Below, piece by piece: positions 1 through 8,711 of a stretch of DNA of 64,000 nucleotides. How positions within the stretch are numbered: the first letter of the stretch is position 1; each line of letters opens with the position of its first letter. Source of the stretch: Flavobacterium agricola (GTDB lineage Bacteria; Bacteroidota; Bacteroidia; Flavobacteriales; Flavobacteriaceae); contig NZ_CP081495.1 in the NCBI RefSeq assembly GCF_025919725.1, positions 2,108,001 to 2,172,000 on the forward strand, given 5' to 3'. The notes under the pieces were generated by a model, which did no database searches, was not told where the DNA came from, and was given only the letters and a program-made list of their open reading frames with translations. The translations under genes were made by a program, and so were the position numbers.

Positions 1-1978
1 CAAAGGAAAATACCAAATTGTACAAAAAGCAGAATATTACGAAGGTACTATAGATATGACCTCACGTAAAACGGCCTATTTTGTATGCCCAGAACTTGAA
101 GACGATGTGTTTATACCAACCAACAACCTAAACAAAGCACTGCATGGTGATAAGGTTATGGTTTATATTTACAACAAACGTTCGTCTCGAAAACCAGAAG
201 CTGAAGTTTTAGAAATTTTAGAACGCAAACGTACCGAATTTGTTGGCGTTATAGATATTCAGAAAAACTTTGCTTTTGTTAGCACAGCGAACCCAAAAAT
301 GTACACCGATATTTTTATTCCGAAAGATAAAATTGGTGATGCCGAAAATGGTGACGTTGTTTTAGTTAAAATGGAAGATTGGCCTAAAAAAGCCGATTCT
401 CCTTTTGGATCTGTGTTAAAGGTTTTAGGTAAACCAGGCGTTCACAACACCGAAATTCATGCCATTTTGGCGGAATACGGATTGCCTTACGAATTTCCGA
501 TTGAGGTGGAAGCGTTCACTCAAAAAATAGACACGAGCATTACGGCCGAAGAAATTGCCAAACGCCGTGATATGCGCGAAACGTTAACTTTTACCATTGA
601 CCCAAAAGATGCAAAAGATTTTGACGATGCGCTTTCGTTTAAAGTTTTAGAAAACGGAAATTACGAAATTGGTATTCACATTGCCGACGTGTCGCATTAC
701 GTGCAAGAAGGTACTGTTTTAGATGAAGAAGCATACCAACGTGCAACATCGGTTTATTTAGTAGATCGCGTGGTACCTATGTTACCCGAAGTGCTTTCTA
801 ACTTTGCTTGTTCATTACGACCGCACGAAGAAAAATATACATTTTCTGCCGTGTTTGAATTAGATGCCAAAGCAGAAATTAAAAACGCATGGTACGGCCG
901 TACGGTGACGTATTCTGACCAGCGTTTTGCTTACGAAGAAGCGCAGCAAGTTATTGAAACTAAAAACGGAAACATTCCGCAAGAAATTTCTATTACTGGT
1001 GAAGCTTACGTTATTAACAACGATATTGTTCAAGCCATCTTAACAATGGATGATTTAGCCAAAATCATGCGCGCAAAACGCATGAAAAACGGAGCTATTT
1101 CATTTGATAAAGTTGAAGTAAAATTCAATTTAAGCCCAGAAGGAGAACCAATTGGCGTGTTCTTTAAAGAAGGAAAAGATTCTAATAAATTAATTGAAGA
1201 ATTTATGTTGCTTGCCAACCGTAAAGTTTCAGAATTTATAGGCAAACAAAACAAAACCTTTATTTACAGAACGCACGACGAACCCGATCAAGATAAATTA
1301 TTTAACCTACAAGGTATTATTTCTAAGTTTGGGTACAACCTTAACTTTAAATCAAAACAAACCATTTCAGAAAGTTTAAATACTTTATTGAAAGATGTAA
1401 ACGGTAAACGTGAACAAAACTTAGTTGATACGTTAGCTATTCGCAGTATGAGTAAAGCCAATTATTCATCAGAAAATATTGGGCATTACGGATTGGCTTT
1501 TGACTATTACTCGCATTTCACCTCACCGATTAGAAGATATCCTGATATTATGGCGCACCGTATGTTGCAACATTATTTAGACGGAGGTAAATCGATTGAT
1601 GAAGAATTGGTAGAACAACAAGCCGTACATTGCTCACAAATGGAAATCTTGGCTTCTAACGCAGAAAGAGACAGTGTTAAATACATGCAAGTTAAATTTA
1701 TGCAAGACCAAGGCGATCGCGAATTTTTAGGCGTAATTTCTGGTGTTACCGAATGGGGTATTTATGTTGAAGTTATTGAAAACAAATGCGAAGGCATGGT
1801 TCGCATCCGTGAAATAAAAGACGATTATTACACGTTTGATGAAAAACAGTATGCCTTAGTTGGCGAAGTTTCTAAAAACACCATCCAATTGGGTGATGAA
1901 GTTTGGGTTAAAGTTAAAAATGCCGATTTAGTAAAAAAACAACTGGATTTTACTTACTTACGTAAAAACGAAAATTAA
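1..1978 (+). CDS. rnr: Ribonuclease R, 5' end outside the window
   Basis: This is a 3'-5' exoribonuclease of the RNB family that degrades structured RNA in the cytoplasm. The reading frame is open from base 2, before the first ATG at 56, so the true start lies upstream and part of the N-terminal cold-shock region is missing. The RNB catalytic motif DPKDAKDFDDA lies at about 598-630 and supplies the metal-binding aspartates. The conserved TSPIRRYPDIMAHR motif lies at about 1519-1560. An S1 RNA-binding domain (FLGVISGVTEWGIYVEV) closes the protein after about 1725. It ends 13 bases before the next gene on the same strand. Family assignment is secure; only the N-terminus is unknown. Confidence 0.95.
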   Translation, partial: KGKYQIVQKAEYYEGTIDMTSRKTAYFVCPELEDDVFIPTNNLNKALHGDKVMVYIYNKRSSRKPEAEVLEILERKRTEFVGVIDIQKNFAFVSTANPKMYTDIFIPKDKIGDAENGDVVLVKMEDWPKKADSPFGSVLKVLGKPGVHNTEIHAILAEYGLPYEFPIEVEAFTQKIDTSITAEEIAKRRDMRETLTFTIDPKDAKDFDDALSFKVLENGNYEIGIHIADVSHYVQEGTVLDEEAYQRATSVYLVDRVVPMLPEVLSNFACSLRPHEEKYTFSAVFELDAKAEIKNAWYGRTVTYSDQRFAYEEAQQVIETKNGNIPQEISITGEAYVINNDIVQAILTMDDLAKIMRAKRMKNGAISFDKVEVKFNLSPEGEPIGVFFKEGKDSNKLIEEFMLLANRKVSEFIGKQNKTFIYRTHDEPDQDKLFNLQGIISKFGYNLNFKSKQTISESLNTLLKDVNGKREQNLVDTLAIRSMSKANYSSENIGHYGLAFDYYSHFTSPIRRYPDIMAHRMLQHYLDGGKSIDEELVEQQAVHCSQMEILASNAERDSVKYMQVKFMQDQGDREFLGVISGVTEWGIYVEVIENKCEGMVRIREIKDDYYTFDEKQYALVGEVSKNTIQLGDEVWVKVKNADLVKKQLDFTYLRKNEN

Positions 1979-1991
1979 AAATTATATAGCT

Positions 1992-2672
1992 ATGAAAAAT
2001 TTTAAAGTAATTATATGCTTTTTAGCAACTAGTTTTGCCTTTGCGCAAGAACCTATTACTAAAGAAATGGGTGAAATAACATCTGTTAAAACCTTTGATA
2101 AAATTTCGGTAGAACTTATTAAAGCGAACGAAAACAAAGTAGTTTTAACCGGAACAGATAACGATTATGCCGAGCTGATTAACAACAATGGCGAATTAAA
2201 AATAAAAATGTCAGCCAAAAAACTTTTAAAAGGCGACAAAGTACATGCTAAAGTTTATCATACCAGCAATATTTACGAAATTATTGCAACCGAAGGAACA
2301 AAGGTTACCAGTAGCGACGCATTTAAATTGGTAGATTTAAACTTATCTGCGAAAGAAGGAGCAGAAATTAAATTAGATATTGATGTAAAAAAGGTAAATG
2401 CAAATGTAAATTCTGGCGGAAAAATTACGTTAGAAGGCAGTGCAGATAACCAAGATTACCTTGCAAATTCTGGCGGAGTAATTAAAGCCAATAATTTAAA
2501 ATCTAGCCAATGTAACGTAACTGCAAACGCAGGTGGCGAAGCTTTTGTAACCGCAACCGAATTGGTTGATGCAAAAGTTAGAGCAGGAGGAAACATAAGC
2601 ATTTATGGAAAACCAAGAGTAATAAACGAAAAAAAGATTGCTGGAGGTAAAATAACCAAAATCAACAAATAA
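1992..2672 (+). CDS. Head GIN domain (DUF2807) secreted protein
   Basis: The 226-residue product has a signal peptide (MKNFKVIICFLATSFAFAQ) followed by a DUF2807-type putative auto-transporter adhesin fold. The domain shows as regularly spaced glycines and short beta repeats (SGGKITLEGSADN, NSGGVIKANNL, AGGEAFVTA, RAGGNISIYG), the pattern of a right-handed beta-helix. Such proteins are common in Bacteroidota and are thought to be periplasmic or surface-located, but their function is not established. It follows rnr by 13 bases and may be read through from it. No catalytic residues are visible. Confidence 0.8.
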   Translation: MKNFKVIICFLATSFAFAQEPITKEMGEITSVKTFDKISVELIKANENKVVLTGTDNDYAELINNNGELKIKMSAKKLLKGDKVHAKVYHTSNIYEIIATEGTKVTSSDAFKLVDLNLSAKEGAEIKLDIDVKKVNANVNSGGKITLEGSADNQDYLANSGGVIKANNLKSSQCNVTANAGGEAFVTATELVDAKVRAGGNISIYGKPRVINEKKIAGGKITKINK

Positions 2673-2732
2673 TCATTTCGATTTACGCATCGTAAAGCTT
2701 ATATTTGCTATCCTAAATCGAAGAAAGGTAAA

Positions 2733-3425
2733 ATGTTTGATGATATATTAACAGGAATTCCGCTTGGTTTTTTCCTTAGTTTTATGATTGGCCCCGTTTT
2801 TTTTGTATTACTTGAAACCAGTATTACAAGAGGAGTAAAAGCTGCGCTTATTTTTGACTCGGGTGTAATTTTTGCGGATATTGTTTTTATTTTAATTGCC
2901 TATTTTACAAGTTACAAGCTGTTAGAACGCATTAAAGACGATCCGATTATATTTATTGTTGGTGGTTTAATTATGCTGGTTTACGGATTAATATCTTTGT
3001 ATTTAAATTTTAGAACCAAAATAATACAAGAAGTAAATAAAGAAGAAATTAAAATTGTATTAAACACCAAAAATTATGTTGGGTACTTTTTTAAAGGATT
3101 TGCATTAAACTTTATTAACATTGGCGTACTTGGTTTTTGGTTGGGTATTTTACTCACCTTTGGCCCCAAGTTTGACATGGTAAGTTCGCGTTTGCTTGTA
3201 TTTTTTATTGCAGTAATTGTAATGTATTTTATTACAGATTTAGGCAAAATATTTTTAGCCAAACAACTGCAAAAAAAGCTAACAGCACAAAACATTTTAA
3301 AAGTTAAAAAAATTAGCAGTTTTATATTAATAATTTTTGGCGCCTTTTTAATGTTTCAAGGTTTTTTTCCTGGCAAGAAAGAAATACTAAAAGAAAAAAT
3401 TCATCAAATAGAATTAATAAAATAA
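2733..3425 (+). CDS. LysE-family translocator
   Basis: The 230-residue protein is very hydrophobic with about six membrane segments and begins with the LysE/RhtB signature GIPLGFFLSFMIGPVFFVLLETSITRG. Members of this family export amino acids or related small molecules across the inner membrane. The substrate cannot be told from the sequence. The C-terminus is a short basic, charged tail, normal for the Bacteroidota subgroup. It is followed by a strong hairpin terminator, so it is probably the end of its transcription unit. Confidence 0.85.
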   Translation: MFDDILTGIPLGFFLSFMIGPVFFVLLETSITRGVKAALIFDSGVIFADIVFILIAYFTSYKLLERIKDDPIIFIVGGLIMLVYGLISLYLNFRTKIIQEVNKEEIKIVLNTKNYVGYFFKGFALNFINIGVLGFWLGILLTFGPKFDMVSSRLLVFFIAVIVMYFITDLGKIFLAKQLQKKLTAQNILKVKKISSFILIIFGAFLMFQGFFPGKKEILKEKIHQIELIK

Positions 3426-3430
3426 ATAAG

Positions 3431-3462
3431 AAAGCGAAGTTATATAACTTCGCTTTTCTTTA
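3431..3462 (+). terminator. Rho-independent terminator after the LysE gene
   Basis: An inverted repeat AAAGCGAAGTT / AACTTCGCTTT with a four-base loop is followed by a T-rich tract. It sits just after the LysE-family stop codon and before the MBL-fold gene. Confidence 0.8.
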
Positions 3463-3479
3463 ATCAATACCTCACGCTT

Positions 3480-4592
3480 TTGAAAAAGTTTCTAAAAATT
3501 ATGTGGTACCTTTTTTTACTTATTGCTCTTTTACTTTTGGGCGCTTATTTATACACCTTACAACCAAAATTTGGTAAAAATCCAAGCGGTGCACGTTTAG
3601 AAAAAATAAAGCAATCTCAATTTTACGCTAATGGTGCGTTTCAGAACTTATCGCACACCCCAGCATTGGCAGAAGGACATACAACTTTTCAGGTTTTTTG
3701 GAATTTCTTTTTCAAAAAACATCCAAACACCATTCCAGATCAAGAAATACCACATGTTGTAACCGATTTAAAAACGATTCCTGCCAATGAAAACGTTTTA
3801 GTTTGGTTTGGCCATTCGTCTTATTTTATTCAACTACACGGAAAAAAGTACTTAATCGATCCGGTATTTAGTGGTAACGTTTCGCCAATACCCAATACGG
3901 CAAAAGCTTTTAATGGCAGCGATTATTATAAGGCAGCAAACATGCCTGAAATAGATTATTTAATATTAACGCACGACCATTACGATCATTTAGATTACGA
4001 AACCCTTGTTGCGTTAAAAGATAAAGTAAAACAAGTAATTTGTCCGCTTGGCGTTGGCAGCCATTTAGAACATTGGGGATATGATGCTGAGCGATTGATT
4101 GAGAAAGAATGGTATGAAAGCGAAGTTTTAGACAAAAACTTGAAAATTAGCTTTATGCCAACTCGCCATTTTTCTGGCCGTAGTTTAAAAAGAAATAACA
4201 CCTTATGGACATCGTACGTACTAGAGTCGGAAGATTTTAAACTTTATATTGGTGGAGATAGCGGTTACGATTCACATTTTAAAGCTATTGGCGAGCAATT
4301 TGGCCCTTTTGATTTTGCTTTGCTAGAAAATGGGCAATATAACAAAGCTTGGCGCTACATTCATTTATTTCCTGAAGAATTGCTGCAAGCAGCAAAAGAT
4401 TTAAAGGCAAAACGTATTATGCCGGTACATTCTAGCAAATTTAAATTAGCGCATCACGAATGGGACACGCCGTTAAAAGATTTAGTTCAGAAAAATGATT
4501 CACTAAACCTTGCAACACCAAAAATTGGTGAAGTTGTTTATTTAAACGAAAATAACCAAGTTTTTGAGCCTTGGTGGAATTCTTACAAATAA
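3480..4592 (+). CDS. MBL-fold metallohydrolase, UlaG/NAPE-PLD-like, membrane-anchored
   Basis: The 370-residue protein has an N-terminal hydrophobic anchor (LFLLIALLLLGAYLY) and a metallo-beta-lactamase fold of the UlaG/NAPE-PLD type. The metal motif THDHYDHLDY lies at about 3970-3999, with further ligands in MPTRHFSG, IGGDSGY and MPVHSSKF. Family members hydrolyse phosphodiester or ester bonds; the NAPE-PLD-like group may act on phospholipids, but the substrate here is unknown. The start is a TTG at 3480 giving MKKFLKI; an in-frame ATG at 3501 would shorten the anchor to MWYLF. The upstream hairpin suggests a separate promoter. Confidence 0.85.
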   Translation: MKKFLKIMWYLFLLIALLLLGAYLYTLQPKFGKNPSGARLEKIKQSQFYANGAFQNLSHTPALAEGHTTFQVFWNFFFKKHPNTIPDQEIPHVVTDLKTIPANENVLVWFGHSSYFIQLHGKKYLIDPVFSGNVSPIPNTAKAFNGSDYYKAANMPEIDYLILTHDHYDHLDYETLVALKDKVKQVICPLGVGSHLEHWGYDAERLIEKEWYESEVLDKNLKISFMPTRHFSGRSLKRNNTLWTSYVLESEDFKLYIGGDSGYDSHFKAIGEQFGPFDFALLENGQYNKAWRYIHLFPEELLQAAKDLKAKRIMPVHSSKFKLAHHEWDTPLKDLVQKNDSLNLATPKIGEVVYLNENNQVFEPWWNSYK

Positions 4593-4761
4593 CAAAAATT
4601 TAACATGTTAAAATTTATATTTTTTAATTTTTATTAAAATATATACCTATAATTGTGCAGAATTAACAAACATAACTTTTAAAGAATTATAAAAGGTTTT
4701 TATAGCGTTAGTTCTAAATTTAGAATAACCCACCCACTATAAATACTAATTAATTTTTGTT
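4593..4761. other. Non-coding gap with short palindromes
   Basis: No gene is seen here. The stretch holds a perfect 14-base palindrome TTTAACATGTTAAA near 4600-4613, another palindrome TTCTAAATTTAGAA at 4712-4725 and one copy of TAGCGTTA at 4703-4710, the same octamer found upstream of hemA. It lies between converging genes and might hold a small RNA or a regulator site, but nothing proves this. Confidence 0.35.
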
Positions 4762-4793
4762 AAAAGAGCTCGGTTTTATGCCGAGCTCTTTTT
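4762..4793. terminator. Bidirectional terminator between converging genes
   Basis: A 12-base inverted repeat (AAAAGAGCTCGG / CCGAGCTCTTTT) is flanked by A-rich and T-rich ends, so it can stop transcription from both the MBL gene and the enoyl-CoA hydratase gene. Confidence 0.8.
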
Positions 4794-5576
4794 CTATTTT
4801 CCTGTAAAAGTTGGTTTTCTTTTTTCTAAAAATGCTGTTGTTCCTTCTTTAAAATCTTCGGTAGCAAAACATTCTCCAAATTTTTTAATTTCAACCTCAA
4901 AACCATTTACGCCTTCAGCAAAATTTGCATTTACAGCTTCAATAGCTTTAGCAATAGCAACAGTAGAATTTTTAGCTATTTTAGTTGCAATTCCTTTAGC
5001 AAAATCAAGCAATTCTGGCTGAGAAACCACATGGTTTACCAATCCGTAATTTAATGCAGAAGTTGCATCAATCATTCCTGCTGTCATAATCATTTCTAAA
5101 GCGCGGCCTTTACCAACTAATTGTGTTAAACGTTGTGTACCACCGTAGCCCGGAATTACGCCTAAAGTTACCTCAGGCAAACCCATTTTAGCATTATTAG
5201 ATGCAACTCTAAAATGCGCTGCCATGGCCAATTCTAATCCTCCGCCCAAAGCAAAGCCATTAATTGCTGCAATAACAGGTTTGTTGTAGTTTTGCACAAA
5301 ATCAAAAAGTACTTGTTGCCCAACTGCAGCTAACTTTTCGCCTTCAGAAGCAGAAAAATTAGCGAATTCAGAAATATCAGCTCCAGCTACAAATGCTTTT
5401 TCACCACTTCCGGTTAAAACAATAACCTTGGTTTGGTTATCGGTTTGCAATGCTTTAAAAGCTTGGTGCAGCTCTTCAATAGTTTGTTTGTTTAATGCAT
5501 TAAGTTTTGCCGGACGATTGATGGTAATTACCGAAACAAAATCGGCTGTTTCAATTACTAAATTTTCAAAATCCAT
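4794..5576 (-). CDS. Enoyl-CoA hydratase/isomerase family (crotonase fold)
   Basis: The 260-residue protein has the crotonase fold used to hydrate 2-enoyl-CoA esters in fatty acid or acyl-CoA oxidation. It shows the oxyanion-hole region AFVAGADISEF, the helix motif NGFALGGGLELAMAAHFRVAS, and the catalytic glutamate region GLPEVTLGVIPGYGGTQRL. Both glutamates expected for a true hydratase are present (in GGGLELA and LPEVTLG). Length is normal. It follows the sensor kinase by 12 bases on the same strand, so the two may be co-transcribed. The exact chain-length preference is unknown; crotonyl-CoA hydratase is the likeliest activity. Confidence 0.88.
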   Translation of the reverse strand: MDFENLVIETADFVSVITINRPAKLNALNKQTIEELHQAFKALQTDNQTKVIVLTGSGEKAFVAGADISEFANFSASEGEKLAAVGQQVLFDFVQNYNKPVIAAINGFALGGGLELAMAAHFRVASNNAKMGLPEVTLGVIPGYGGTQRLTQLVGKGRALEMIMTAGMIDATSALNYGLVNHVVSQPELLDFAKGIATKIAKNSTVAIAKAIEAVNANFAEGVNGFEVEIKKFGECFATEDFKEGTTAFLEKRKPTFTGK

Positions 5577-5588
5577 GTTTATATCTTT

Positions 5589-7068
5589 TTAATTATTAGT
5601 TATTTGCGATATTGGTAGTAAAACAACAAAGGTTGTTCCTACATTTTCTTCTGTTTTAAAAGCAATGGTTCCGTTGTAACCTTCTATTATATTTTTAATA
5701 ATACCAAGCCCCAATCCCATACCAACAGCTTTGGTGCTAAACTTTGGTTCAAAAACGCGGTTTACATATTCTTCAGGAATTCCTTTACCGTTATCTTCAA
5801 CCTCAATCTTAGCAAATCCATCGGCTGCAGATAGATGTACGTTTACCATTTTAGGTTCGCGATCTTCTGGAATGGCTTGAATGGCATTTTTAACTAAGTT
5901 AGTAATTATTCGAATTAATTGCGAACGATCTATTGTTGTTATAATGCTTGCTTCGGTTGATGAAAAAGTAACATAATCTTCATTAAAAATTTCTAAAGCC
6001 AATTGTACTACATAAACCACATCTAAAGTTTCGTTTTGTTGCACTGGTAACGATGCAAAGTTAGAAAAAGCAGATGCAACAGCGGTCATGGTATCAATTT
6101 GCTGAATTAACGTGTTGGAATAATCTTTTACTTTTTGATAAATATTTGGGTCTTCAGGATTAAATCGGCGTTCAAAGCTTTGTACGGTTAAACGCATGGG
6201 CGTTAACGGATTTTTAATTTCGTGTGCTACTTGTTTAGCCATTTCTTGCCAAGCACTATCGCGTTCGGATTGGGCTAAAAGTTCGGCTGAGCGTTCTAAT
6301 TCACTAACCATTTCGTTGTACGAATCGATCAGCTCGATAATTTCAGAACTTGTATTTAAGGTAGGAAGTTTTTCGTTTTTTTTGTTTAACCACGTTAAAC
6401 GCAGCTTTTCAGAAATAATTTGTAATGGTTTGGTAATGTAACTGGATAAAATGTACGCAAAAATGATGGTAATGATAAACATTAACAAGTAAACTTGTAG
6501 AAAACGAAAAATGAAGTTCTGAATTTCGTTTTTATAATACTGCGTATCTTCTATATAAGGCAAACTTACAATACCTAAAGGTTTAAACTTTCTGTCTTTT
6601 AAATAGGTATAAACGGTACGATAACGCTCGCCATCAATCATTTTTAAATCAACAAAGCGCTTATCGCCTGAAGTTTCTAAAACTTTTATAATGGTTGGAT
6701 TAATGGCTCTAGAAAGCGTGTCAACCGCAAAAACACCACGCGATGAAATGAGTAATTTACCTTGTAAATCGAAAATATTAATTTCGGTTGTATGAATTTT
6801 TGCAAGCTCGTTAATTCGGTCTTTAAAAATTAACGGTAAGTTTTTTGAGGTTAACGGATATGTTGTGTTTGCTAATAAATAGTTTATATGCTCGGTTACA
6901 GCATTTTCTTTACGTTCTAAACGATCGTTGTGATATACGGGCTTCGTTATTAAATTGGTAAATGGATACAAAACCAATTAATATAGAAGCAATAAAGGTT
7001 AGAAATATCATGGCGATAAATATTCTAACCCTTAAAGATCTTTGCGATATTTTTGAACGAATAGGCAT
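5589..7068 (-). pseudogene. NtrY-like sensor histidine kinase, frame broken near its N-terminus
   Basis: The gene encodes a membrane sensor kinase: an N-terminal membrane helix, an extracytoplasmic sensor of about 130 residues, a second membrane helix (FLQVYLLMFIITIIFAYILSS), a HAMP-like linker, the His box AHEIKNPLTPM typical of NtrY kinases, and an ATPase domain with NLVKNAIQAI, DNGKGIP and GLGLGI. The natural start is ATG 7068-7066 (MPIRSKISQ), four bases from the hemJ stop. That frame runs through the first membrane helix (IFLTFIASILIGFVSI) and then stops; the long frame opens with an artificial start at 6977. One surplus base in the GGG at 6939-6941 would join them. No response regulator is adjacent. 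A sequencing indel is likely. Confidence 0.8.
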
Positions 7069-7071
7069 GTG

Positions 7072-7611
7072 CTATTTATTGGCTTTTTCTCGTATTTTTT
7101 TATAAAACTTATAGCCCATCATTAATAACATAGAGAAAACAATAATTCCTACTACGCCAAAAATCCAGTTGAAGGCATTTTTTAAAATTACTAAAAAAAC
7201 AACAGAAAATAATATAATTGTTGCACCTTCATTCAAAATTCTAAAAAACGAATTGGATTTGGTTAGGGTACCATTTTCAACTTGTTTTACAAATTGATGG
7301 CATTTAAAATGATACAGCCATAATAAAACAACAAAAAACAGCTTAACGTGCATCCAAGGTTGCTGAAGTAAAATAGGATTTTCAATCAGCATGCTTACTC
7401 CAAAAATGGTTGCTAAAATTGCCGCTGGCCAAGTAATAATAAACCACAACCTATTGGTCATTATTTTGTATTGTGCTAATAAAATTTGGCGTGCAGTTTG
7501 TTCTTTTAATTGTGCTTCGGCATAATACACAAAAAGCCGAACAATATAAAATAGTCCGGCAAACCAACATACAATAAAAATAATATGTAGTGCTTTTAAA
7601 TATAAATACAT
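7072..7611 (-). CDS. hemJ: HemJ-type protoporphyrinogen IX oxidase
   Basis: The 179-residue integral membrane protein has four or five hydrophobic helices and the HemJ/CopD-like N-terminus ALHIIFIVCWFAGLFYIVRL with the conserved histidine. HemJ oxidises protoporphyrinogen IX to protoporphyrin IX, the step before ferrochelatase. The gene is six bases downstream of hemH on the same strand, which fits consecutive steps of heme synthesis. No hemG or hemY is seen in the window, so this gene probably supplies that step. It is followed at once by the sensor kinase start. The call rests on length, topology and context. Confidence 0.85.
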   Translation of the reverse strand: MYLYLKALHIIFIVCWFAGLFYIVRLFVYYAEAQLKEQTARQILLAQYKIMTNRLWFIITWPAAILATIFGVSMLIENPILLQQPWMHVKLFFVVLLWLYHFKCHQFVKQVENGTLTKSNSFFRILNEGATIILFSVVFLVILKNAFNWIFGVVGIIVFSMLLMMGYKFYKKIREKANK

Positions 7612-7617
7612 GTTATG

Positions 7618-8637
7618 TTATTCTTGTTTAGCCCAATCTTTAATCCAATCTGCAACAACTTCGCACCAAGCGCTATCATCGTTTAAACAAGGAATGGTTA
7701 AAAATTCTTCACCACCGTTAGATTTAAAATCTTCATCAGCGCGCATAGCAATTTCTTCTAAAGTTTCTAAACAATCGGTAACAAACGCTGGAGTAACTAC
7801 TGCAATTTTTTTAATTCCTTTTGCAGGCATGTTATCAATTTCAACATCGGTATAAGGTTCTAACCATTTATCACCAGCTAATCGAGATTGAAAAGTAACG
7901 GTATATTTATCTTCAGGAATTTGTAGCTGTTCTACCACCAAACGCGTAGTTTCAAAACATTGATGGCGGTAACAAAATTCGTGCGCTTTTGATGCGGTTG
8001 CACAACATGATCCGTCAATTTTACAATGCGATTTGGTTACGTCGGTTTTACGAATATGACGTTCTGGAATACCGTGGTAAGAGAAAACCAATTTATCATA
8101 ATCAAAACCTTCTAAATTATTTTTGATAGAATCTGACAGCACCTTAATATATCCAGGTTTGTTATAAAACGCAGGAAAGTTAGTTAGCTTCATATCTGGG
8201 AAAGATTTTTTACGAATTTTCTCAGCCAAAACTTCAATAGTCATGGTAGATGCCATAGCATATTGCGGGTACAAAGGCAACAACAAAACATCGGTTACGC
8301 CTTGGTCATGTAATTCTTTTAAACCTTTTTCAATGGTCATGGTTCCGTAACGCATTGCTAAGGCAACAGGCACATCAACCAATGGTTTTACTTTTTCGTG
8401 CATTCTTTCAGAAAGAACGATTAAAGGCGAGCCTTCGTCTGTCCATATTTTTTTATAAGCATGAGCAGATTCTTCTGGGCGCTTGCGCAAAATAATTCCT
8501 CTAACTAAAAAAGCACGTAATAAAAAAGGAACGTCAATTACATATTTATCCATTAAAAACTCGTCTAAATAAGGCTTAACGTCTTTTGGTTCTGGACTTT
8601 CTGGCGATCCTAGATTTACTAATAAAACTCCTTTCAT
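7618..8637 (-). CDS. hemH: Ferrochelatase
   Basis: The 339-residue protein inserts Fe2+ into protoporphyrin IX as the last step of protoheme synthesis. Family motifs include LLVNLGSPESPEPKDVKPYL at the N-terminus, LPLYPQYAMAST, and SYHGIPERHI carrying the catalytic histidine. The following segment (about 7955-8033) is rich in cysteine (HCKIDGSCCATASKAHEFC), resembling the internal cysteine insert of ferrochelatases that bind a [2Fe-2S] cluster; this is inference. Near the C-terminus TPAFVTDCLETLEEI holds the conserved glutamates. It heads the minus-strand group hemH-hemJ-kinase-hydratase and lies close to the divergent hemA operon. Confidence 0.95.
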   Translation of the reverse strand: MKGVLLVNLGSPESPEPKDVKPYLDEFLMDKYVIDVPFLLRAFLVRGIILRKRPEESAHAYKKIWTDEGSPLIVLSERMHEKVKPLVDVPVALAMRYGTMTIEKGLKELHDQGVTDVLLLPLYPQYAMASTMTIEVLAEKIRKKSFPDMKLTNFPAFYNKPGYIKVLSDSIKNNLEGFDYDKLVFSYHGIPERHIRKTDVTKSHCKIDGSCCATASKAHEFCYRHQCFETTRLVVEQLQIPEDKYTVTFQSRLAGDKWLEPYTDVEIDNMPAKGIKKIAVVTPAFVTDCLETLEEIAMRADEDFKSNGGEEFLTIPCLNDDSAWCEVVADWIKDWAKQE

Positions 8638-8711
8638 GTTTCTCTTTTTTTACAAAAATACAATTGCGGTTTACATAAACTAAACCTTTTTAATATATTT
8701 TATATGTTTTG

